From: Pilatotrama ljubarskyi
Lineage: Eukaryota; Basidiomycota; Agaricomycetes; Polyporales; Polyporaceae
Length of the DNA: 64,000 bases
Reading direction: 5' to 3'
Assembly (NCBI GenBank): GCA_022385805.1
Contig: MU277761.1
Location: 33,051 to 97,050, forward strand
Position numbers and translations under genes: made by a program. This document shows, one piece after another, positions 56,283-64,000 of this stretch (positions are counted from its first letter, which is position 1; every line of letters begins with the position of its first letter). Under the pieces are notes generated by a model. That model was not told where the DNA came from. It saw only the letters and a program-made list of their open reading frames with translations, and did no database searches.

Positions 56283-56331
56283 AGTACACTCAAGTACAGC
56301 AGTACTTCAGGTACAGTAAGTACGAGAGTAC
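56283..56331. repeat. array of five AGTAC motifs
   Basis: AGTAC starts at 56283, 56293, 56301, 56319 and 56327, with a further GTAC at 56311. The core GTAC is palindromic. The array ends about 145 bp upstream of the CCT6 start codon and may be a cluster of transcription-factor sites. Confidence 0.7.
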
Positions 56332-56476
56332 TCGCAGGCCCAGCGTCTGATTCTCAGAATGGTCACGTTATGTAAGCGCCGGATGGACGGGCGCCTGCGA
56401 GTTTCTGGATCTTTGGGCCGCGTCGAGTGCGAGGGTTTGGAGAGGACGCGCTGCCACTGCTTCACTCCTACTCACC

Positions 56477-58559
56477 ATGTCCTCCAGCATCGAGCTCATC
56501 AACCCCAAGGCAGAGTCCGTCAGGCGGGCCGCCGCCCTCCAGGTCAGTCTCCTCGTTCTCTCGTCGTCGTCGCGGCTTACCCGGATGTCATCCAGGTCAA
56601 CACGACCGGAGCGATGGGTCTCGCCAGTGTGGTCAAGGGAAACCTCGGTACGTGTGCAAACTTGTCTAGCTATATCCCTTGTTGATCCTCTGCTCAGGTC
56701 CGAGGGGTACCTTGAAGATGCTCGTCGATGGCTCAGGTCAGATCAAAATGACAAAGGATGGCAAAGTCCTTCTCTCCGAGATGCAGATCCAAAACCCCAC
56801 TGCTGCCATGATCGCTCGCACTGCCGTCGCCCAGGATGACCAAGTCGGTGACGGTACCACCTCGGTCGTATTGCTCGTTGGAGAGCTCCTCAAGCAGGCC
56901 GATCGTTACATTTCCGAGGGCGTCCATCCTACCGTCATCGGCGAAGGTTTCGACATTGCAAAGAAGGAGGCCTTGGCGGTGCGTCCGAACGACTCATCCG
57001 CAAGGAGCGCTGTAGCTCACATCTACCCACCCAGTTCCTCGACAAATTCAAGCGACCCGTGAACCTCGACCGCGCGACCCTCATCAACGTCGCCTACACG
57101 TCCCTTGCTACCAAAGTCAACTCTGCGCTCGCAAAACAGCTCGCATCTGAGGTCGTCGACGCAGTGCTCACTATCCGCCCTCCTCCGCCTTCACCAGGTG
57201 CATATCCCTCTTATCCCTCTTGCCATAGGAGTCCTGACCACGTTACCGTAGATTCTCCTGACCAGTTCCGCGAGCCCATCGATCTCCACATGATTGAAAT
57301 CATGAAGATGCAGCACCGGACAGCATCAGAGACTCAGCTTGTCCGTGGTCTTGTCCTCGATCACGGTGCAAGACACCCGGACATGCCCAAGCGCGTCGAA
57401 AACGCATACATCTTGACGCTGAACGTCAGTCTCGAGTACGAGAAAACGTATGTCAGGCCCGGGCATCTCCGTATGGCTCGTATATTGACGACGCACCAGC
57501 GAGGTCAACTCGGGCTTCTTCTATTCTTCAGCCGAGCAGCGGGAAAAGCTCGTCGAATCCGAGCGGCGATTCACCGACGCGAAGTGCAAGAAGATCGTGG
57601 AGCTCAAGAACCTCGTCTGCGACCAGGCAGTCGGGAGCAACGAGAAGAAGAAGAACTTCGTCGTCATCAACCAGAAGGGTATCGACCCTCTCAGTCTTGA
57701 TATCCTCGCCAAGAACGGCATCCTCGCACTGCGTCGCGCCAAACGGCGTAACATGGAGCGGTACGCGTTTCTTCCTGTGTAGCAATCTCCCGAGAATGCT
57801 TCTCATGCTCTTCGTATAGCCTGCAGCTCATTTGCGGCGGTGTCGCGCAAAACTCCGTAGACGACCTCACGCCCGATGTCCTAGGCTGGGCAGGACTTGT
57901 GTACGAGCACACCCTCGGCGAGGAGAAGTTCACCTTCATTGAGGACGTCAAGGACCCGAAGAGTGTCACCCTCCTTATCAAGGGGCCTAACCCGCACACC
58001 ATCCAGCAGACTCAGGATGCGCTCCGCGATGGCCTCCGCGCAGTCAAGAACGCGCTCGAGGACGAAGCACTCATCCCGGGCGCAGGTGCGTTCGAGGTGG
58101 CGTGCGCGGCGCATCTATCGGGTCCCGTAAAGAAGAGCGCGAAGGGCCGCGCGAAAATGGGGGTACAGGCGTTCGCGGAGGCGTTGTTGATCATTCCCAA
58201 GACTCTCGCTGCGAACGGCGGATTCGATGTGCAGGATGTGGTGGTCGCGCTACAAGTCAGTCTTTCCCTGCCGCTGATAGGTATCGTTACTGATATACAA
58301 TTCAGGACGAGCAATCCGAGGGCAATGCAGTAGGTATAGATCTCGAGTCCGGCGAGCCGTTCGACCCTACGGTGGCCGGTGTGTGGGATAACTACCGGGT
58401 GAAGAGGCAGATGCTCCACTCATGGTACGTCTGCTGGATTTGGAGAGTATTGTTTCAAACTCACCATCTACCAGCTCGGTTATTGCTGTCAACCTGTTGT
58501 CGACGGACGAGATCTTGCGAGCAGGTCGCAGTTCGTTGAAGCCAGATGGCCAACAGTAG
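56477..58559 (+). CDS. CCT6: CCT6, zeta subunit of the TRiC/CCT chaperonin
   Basis: Subunit of the cytosolic eight-membered chaperonin ring that folds actin, tubulin and other proteins with ATP. About nine exons and 540-550 aa. It begins [20 protein letters not shown] and has the ATP-site motifs [38 protein letters not shown] and [40 protein letters not shown] follows. The zeta type is supported by [20 protein letters not shown] then [20 protein letters not shown]. Later come [96 protein letters not shown] and [18 protein letters not shown]. The last exon gives [20 protein letters not shown] and a short tail, stop at 58557-58559. Normal length, no missing catalytic residue seen. Confidence 0.95.
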
Positions 58560-58888
58560 ACTATCAAAGCCAATGTACTGATTCACACCATCATCCGTAA
58601 CGATCTTGCTATGATCCATCCGCCAAGCGCGAACCCCACGCCAAACGGTCGCCATTAAACCGCCCGAGAGAGCCTCGAGCACAATTACATACAAGTATAC
58701 AGGTCTGAAGGCAGGTATGCTGACAGTAGTCGGTGATAAGAGCAGACAAGCAGTGGGCAGGACAGAATGCGACTCAGCTAACAGTACAATAAGGAGCAAT
58801 AAGAAAGCGTGACCCATCGTTCGTGTGTCCAACGCATCATTGTCAGGTGTTCAACAGTCGCGAGCCACGGAGCCGCAGAGGTATCGTA
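58560..58888. other. convergent 3' flank
   Basis: 329 bp between the stop codons of CCT6 (plus) and the SET9-like gene (minus). Nothing distinct. Confidence 0.45.
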
Positions 58889-61800
58889 CTAGTCCGTCTC
58901 ATCAGAGCTGCCGCTGTCCCAGCCGGCCCGCATAAGCCTGGTGGGAGCGGGCGAAATATCTGCGGCAAGAGTGACAGTGGCAGTCGCGTGTGTGCTATGC
59001 AGGAAGGGAACGTTCATCGGTAGCAGGACCGTCTGCTTCCAGGCCATACCTGGAGACTTCTGAGGAGAGGAAGGGGTGGGTATTGGAGCGGAGGTGGCGG
59101 TTGTTGGCCTCGAGTTCGAGCTGGAGGCCGGAGGATCAGCCACCGCGAAGAGCCGTTCGACGATCTGTTCCGAATCATCGGTGAGGTCCACAAGAGCGGA
59201 TGAGGCGGAAGACGAGCGCCGGCCAGGCTTAAATATGGAGAGGATGCTGGGACCACGGAAGCCCTCCTGCGTGAGGCGGATTGGGTCAGCTAAGCTAGCG
59301 CCTGAGGCGAAAGCAGAGCTCGTAAGCTCACCTCTTCGGAAGATACATCGGGATCGATGCTTCCAGGAGCAGCTTCATCAGCGTGGTCAAGAGACGCTTC
59401 ATCAGGGTCCTCGTCGGCCTCAAATAGATCCGTGAAGCTTGGTACCGAGGACCCCGTAGACGTGTCGAGATGGTCGGCAGAACGCTCAGCCTCATCCGTT
59501 GCAGGCGCGACGGCAACGCTTGTGCTGGGACCCCAGCGACGACGGGCAAGGTTGAACGGACTAGGTTTGAATGACATCGGCCCCGCGAAGCTCGATTTCA
59601 TACCGATACCGATACCGATACCCATCCCGAACGCTGGCCGGAAGGTCACTGGCTCGGGAGAGCCGTCCGACTGGTCGTCTTCGTAGTCATCGTAGTCGTC
59701 ATAGTCGTCGTCGAGTTCGGCCTCGTCCACGGCGACAACAGGATGTTCTACATCATCCTGAGGCGTCACCGGCAGATCAGCGTCATCGTCTGTCGACTGG
59801 GGTCCACACGAGCTGGTCGCGTTCGGATTCTCTGGGGGATCTTCGGGAGGAACCGAAGTCCACTTACGGCGTGCGAAGGTGAGCGGGTTGGGGCGAGATA
59901 GGAGGCCGCCACCATTTTTAGTGGCCGTCAAGCGCGGGCGTAGAAAAAGCTGCTCTTCCTCGTCCTGCGAAGTGTCCTCGTTCGAGGCCGCTGACAGGTC
60001 CCCTTCCTCGCCCTCGACCTTCACCTGCACGTAGTCCTCCTCCTCCACCAGCTTCGGCCGCTTGGCTCTGTCCTCTTCGTCCGCGGCCTCCAGATCGTCA
60101 AGAGACCGCTTCTGTGACGTCGACGGACTGGCAACACCACCACAGGGTGCCTCCGCGTCCTGCGCAACAGAGCTCCCGTCGGATTCCCTCTTCACTTCAG
60201 TCACTGGCGCCTTGGGCTCCTGCTTTGGCCTCCTGCCTCGGGCAAGCCGGCGGCCACCCGCAGTGAAGTGGAAGTTCTTCCTCATGTAGCGGCCGTTAGT
60301 GGACTCTTTTTTGCCAAACCGACCATTCGCCTCGCGCGGCTGGGCCGCAACAGCTAAGGACTTGGGCGTCATGATCTTGATCGCCTCTTTCTTGACAGCA
60401 ACAGGAGTCGTCGGAGCACAAGGTCCGTTCATTTCGCTCAGCACAGTCTTGTCTTCGCCTTCGCTTCGTGACGTAGAGAGGGAAGAATCCGTGGTCGAAG
60501 AGGATGCGGTCGAAGTAGATGATGTGGAAGAAGAAGAGACAGGAGCGTTGACAGAGGTTGGGGCAGACTTCGTCTTGGGAGGCGGCTCGCTCTCACGGAG
60601 CTTGAGGCTCGGCCTCCTCGTACGTTCGCTTCGCCGTTCGTTCATGCCGAGGAGCTCCTTCGCCCTCGACGACATGCCCACCTTATTCTTCGGCGGACGT
60701 CCGCGTTTCTTGCCACTCGGGAGCTTCTGCCGCTTCGGGGACGGCGCCTCGTCGTCTTCATCGGCCGTGCGTTGACGCTTGTACGGGTTGTGCGAAACGG
60801 AGGCAGAGGCGGACCGAGACCCAGAGACTGCGTGCGAGAGCTTGTGGTTGAGGGTGGCGAGCGCGGCATGCGACACCCGCGCCGATGAAGCGTGGGCTGG
60901 AGTGATGCTCCGGTTTTCTCGAGGGGTAGGGAGGAACGCAGGGGTACCATCGGTGGGAAGACGGCTGGGCCATTTGACAGCGTAGATCGCAAAGTGACGC
61001 ATACACCTGGAAGGCACCGTCGGTAAGCAGCGTCAAGTTCGATTATATTGCCACACATACCTCGGACATTCTATGTTCGCATTCTTTCGAGGGCGTCCTC
61101 TCTTGCCGGTGCGTCCTAAGGCCAAACCCCAGACGACTTGGTGGTCGACAGAGATCACAGGGAGAACGTTCTTGCAGGTGACGCAAGTAGGCAGAGGCCT
61201 CCCGTCCACTCCGCGCGGACCATCCCCAGGCTTCTTCACGGATGCACTCTGAATCTCGCCCGCCGCAGGCACGAACGCGCGTCTCCTCAGCGAGCGCCCC
61301 TCCATTTCAGGATCCTCCCGCCCCTTGCCTTTGAGGTCCGCCACGTCTGCAGTCGAACTGGGCGCCGATGGCACGCCCTTGTTGTCATGCATAGGGGTAC
61401 TGAGGCGAGAGGCAGAAGACGCAGCATCGCCACGCGTGCGCAGACGAGAAGACGAACGGCGACTCTGCCCTTCCGCCACCGATCCGTTGTCGGAAGTAAG
61501 AGGTGGCGTCTCGAGCTGTCGGACCGCCGACGCAGAGCGCGACGCCTCAGAGCCCTTGCCTTTGCCCTTCTCGCTGATGCTTTCCAGCTCTGACGCCGCA
61601 CGCGCCTTCTGAGCTCGGGTGGAGATCACGAACTCGGTCACCGGCGTTGCCTTCCGTGGTGTTGAAGCGGCGGAGGCTGGGCGACTATCCGCCGGTAAGG
61701 TTTCGGTGTCCGGGGTCAGAAGCCCTGTGAGCTTCGAAGGGCCTACGGCACCAGACGAGCTCGAGAGCGGGAGGGAGGTCAGGTCGGAATCAGGCTCCGC

Positions 61801-63202
61801 CTCCACCTCCAACTCTGCGTCCGTGCCGTCTCCATCGTCCTGCTCCTCCTCGGGGAGAACCGCATATACGCCGCGACGCGTACGGCGCTCGTTGACGTTG
61901 ACGGCCGCCTGCTGAGCGGCGTCCTCGCGATCTGTGGACCAATCTGACTCGCCATTATCCGAGTCAGCGCCGCCAGGGGAGGAACCGGAATCCGATACTT
62001 CATCGTCATTGTGCGGTGCGTAGCCACCGCGCCCGTTTCGCTCGCATGTCTCACATAGACAGTGGCGGTTATTGCGGCCGACTGCGAGCAGCGGCGAGAC
62101 AGCGTTAGACGAAAAGAATGTGATGGAAGCGCGCGCAGGAAGCACTCACAGTAGCCGTCGCCATAGTGCGCGGTGACTTCTTCGCCAACTCCGATGTGCT
62201 TGATGACTCGGAACGTGATGTACCGTCCTTCTCTGAAGAGTTCAACGTTGTGGTCGCAGTCGTGCTGTGCAAAAAGATTTGGGAGATGAGCACGGGCAGT
62301 GGGCGTCGGTGGCGACGCGAGCAGAAGCACGCACATTGACAAAGCGGGCGGGGCCCAAGAATAGATGGTTCTTCTTGAGCTGCTTGGAATGGATGACGCT
62401 AAAATCGCGGCGGATACCTGTCCCGTCTGCGTGACCAGCATCGGTGCCTTTGAGCTCCTTGTCTTCCTCCTCGGTGAGGTCAGCCATAGAACCTTTGAGC
62501 TCGGAAATGACGGTGCCGGGCGTGAGAGGGCGGGTGGCTAGGATACACAGCTCGGACTTTCCGGTATGGTGCGAGTAGCGGGAAGTGTGCGCGATCTCTA
62601 TTGAGCCAGAGGGAAGGTAAAGCTCGAAGTAGCGCGAGGCATGGCTGGGGGGCAAATGAGCAGGGGCGCGTAAGCGAGCGAGGACAAGTGAGACATACGT
62701 GGCGAAGGCGTTGATTTGTTTCTGGGTGTAAGATCGGATGTAATACCGAACGGCGGTCAGGCTGGGAGCACGTTGAGCGGTCGAGAAGAGGGGATTGAGA
62801 GGGGGTGGGACGCACGATAGGAGATCGTCGACAGCCTGGCGTATGGCAGTCTGTGGAGGGCCTTTCGTAGCGACCAACTGCCGAGTGGGAGTACACGGTG
62901 CGAGAGAGGACGAGCGATGCGCAGTGAGAGCGTCAGAGGCACAGTACGCGACAAGGAGGGAGAGCGTCAGCACTCACGCGTCTGACGATCTGTAGGAGCT
63001 GGTCCGCGTCTGTCTTTGGGAGCCTCCTGTTGGGGTCCATCTTGTGGACGACGAGGGGTACGTCGCCTGTGCCGAGCTTCTCGACGAGGAGGTGGCTGAG
63101 AAAGTCATCGTCTCTGGAGAGGTCGCGCATGTTCATGATCTTGGTTGGACGCCATTGGCCCTTGAGGACGGACGAGCTGGAGCCCGCCATCGCGGACGGC
63201 AT
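58889..63202 (-). CDS. SET9: SET9 / Suv4-20-type histone H4K20 methyltransferase
   Basis: SET-domain lysine methyltransferase of the KMT5 (Set9/SUV420) group, methylating histone H4 lysine 20 in chromatin. About eight exons and roughly 1,350 aa. The N-terminus starts MPSAMAGSSSSVLKGQW and has FLSHLLVEKLGTGDVPLVVH. The SET domain follows: YFELYLPSGSIEIAHTSRYS, ELCILATRPLTPGTVISELK, DFSVIHSKQLKKNHLFLGPA, RFVNHDCDHNVELFREGRYI, TFRVIKHIGVGEEVTAHYGD. The post-SET cysteines are in NNRHCLCETCERNGRGGY. A long disordered tail contains acidic runs and a Cx2C-Cx2C pair (TCVTCKNVLP and ECPRCMRHFAIY) with KRGRPRKNAN, an AT-hook-like motif, between. Two near-identical P-x-x-x-ARR-x-W motifs follow. The last intron (about 59330-59265) restores the frame into GFRGPSILSIFKPGRRS and the end SGSSDETD. 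Confidence 0.92.
59600..59625. repeat. ACCGAT microsatellite inside SET9 coding region
   Basis: About four head-to-tail copies of a 6 bp unit. On the minus strand it codes alternating Gly-Ile within the disordered tail (MGIGIGIGM). Likely length-variable between strains. Confidence 0.8.
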
Positions 63203-64000
63203 CGTGAGGGGCAGAGGCCGCACGCGGGGACGCGCGGGGCGACGGAGGGGGGTGAATGTACAGGGAGGAGGAGATGGGAGAAAGCGATGATGAGAGAGGA
63301 ATGGAAAGAGGGGAGGAGCACACGCGACGGACCCGGAACGCCCGTCTCAACTTCCCGCGCTCTAGACGCCAGCCCAGCCGTGGCTTCTATCACAGCGGGC
63401 AGAACCCAATGTTTGGGGTCCAAACATGCGAGTAACATCGGGAAAACTGAAACAATCTGACTAAGATGTCCATGCTCGGGACATTGAGAAAACATTGGTT
63501 GGACATTCGAAATGGTATTCGATAATTCTTCCCATGGTCCGGTCGGAACCATTCGAAAACCTACATGAACGTTAGCCCAATGTTTCGAACGCAGGTCATG
63601 CAGAAACCAACGTGAATGCATACTAAAAGGTATCAGAATGTTTGGGCTGAGGACAATGGATAGACATTGTGAAAGCATACAAAATGTCTCGCATCGAAAC
63701 ATGCTGAAAACATCCGGGACGTTCACAATGGTTTCACAATGTTTAGAGCATGGTTAGCGGTGATACACCTTGAAAACATGTCGATTGTCTCCTGGATGTT
63801 CCTTCTCCGGAACATTGAGATGTCATTGTAAGGACATATTCAATGTCTTCATCGTGTTTCGGCGTGTACCATAGTACGAACATCAAGCAAACATTCAAAA
63901 TGATTTACTCATGTTTTCCCCAAGTTCCGCCCCAAATCATGCCGAAACTCTTATTTCAGTTATTTCAATGTTTTCACGATGTTTTGGACCAAAACATTGG
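63203..64000. other. SET9 promoter and right-end repeat region
   Basis: About 200 bp of SET9 upstream sequence, then from about 63400 a distinctly AT-richer segment of degenerate repeats that runs off the window. No gene recognised. Confidence 0.5.
63400..64000. repeat. degenerate AT-richer repeat (ACATTG/AAAACAT type)
   Basis: About 600 bp with recurrent variants of ACATTGxGAAAACATxC, GGACATTC and CAATGTTTT, for example near 63478, 63664, 63699, 63768, 63809 and 63880. Several intervals are near 35 bp or its double, but the copies are strongly diverged. The composition differs sharply from the GC-rich surroundings. It may be a decayed satellite or the edge of a larger repeat block beyond the window. 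Confidence 0.6.

Larger units (their letters stand above)
55517..56476. other. divergent promoter region with GTAC array
   Basis: 960 bp between EthD copy 2 (minus) and CCT6 (plus). It holds a TATA-like TATTTAA on the minus strand near 55591 and the AGTAC array at 56283-56331. No gene recognised. Confidence 0.5.

Noticed and set aside
58889..59289. Stop of SET9 at the end of the large exon (near 59290)
   Set aside because: A GT-AG intron just before that stop leads in frame into a plausible further exon ending at 58889.
63133..63726. 197-codon minus-strand frame over the right-end repeat
   Set aside because: Its peptide is a translation of repeated ACATTG-type sequence joined to the SET9 start region; no family likeness.

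Overview
The window is nuclear DNA from a filamentous basidiomycete, most likely an Agaricomycete (mushroom or polypore relative). The evidence is GC-rich sequence, genes on both strands without operons, many GT-AG introns of about 50-60 nt, micro-exons, and gene families typical of that group (BCS1-like AAA ATPase, F-box/LRR-type protein, GH18 chitinase, EthD proteins, Zn2Cys6 regulator with fungal middle-homology region). Coordinates given for coding genes are start codon to stop codon and include introns; exon joins were worked out by eye.

Left part (1-17 kb): a BCS1-like AAA ATPase runs off the left edge (minus). After a 3 kb gap come a MAPR/Dap1 cytochrome-b5-like haem protein, a small two-span membrane protein of unknown function and an F-box-like protein (all minus). 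Then a NAD-dependent epimerase-like protein, an API5 homologue with a long disordered tail, and a secreted GH18 chitinase follow (all plus).

Middle (17-34 kb): a 5.7 kb stretch with no recognisable gene leads to a Zn2Cys6 transcription factor with a pyrimidine-rich promoter. Next is a tract with 15 same-strand CGGAC motifs, then a single-OB-fold protein resembling the first OB fold of Shieldin-2. Housekeeping genes follow: ribosomal protein eL14, a FIT/SCS3 lipid-droplet protein, ARPC4 of the Arp2/3 complex and a nucleolar-type FKBP. The last two diverge from a 151 bp shared promoter.

Right part (34-64 kb): four metabolic enzymes (MetX-type alpha/beta hydrolase, two short-chain dehydrogenases, an FAD amine-oxidase-like protein) are split by a 3.8 kb gene-poor gap holding a strong hairpin. 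After them come the large APC/C subunit APC1, a tail-to-tail pair of EthD paralogues, the chaperonin subunit CCT6 and a SET9/Suv4-20-type H4K20 methyltransferase. The window ends in an AT-richer degenerate repeat. I found no mobile element with coding capacity, no rRNA or tRNA gene, and no CRISPR array.

Most genes are housekeeping and do not form one pathway. The observations most worth checking are the Shieldin-2-like OB protein, the CGGAC tract, the 43.4 kb hairpin, the degenerate right-end repeat, and a dehydrogenase whose catalytic tyrosine is replaced by histidine.
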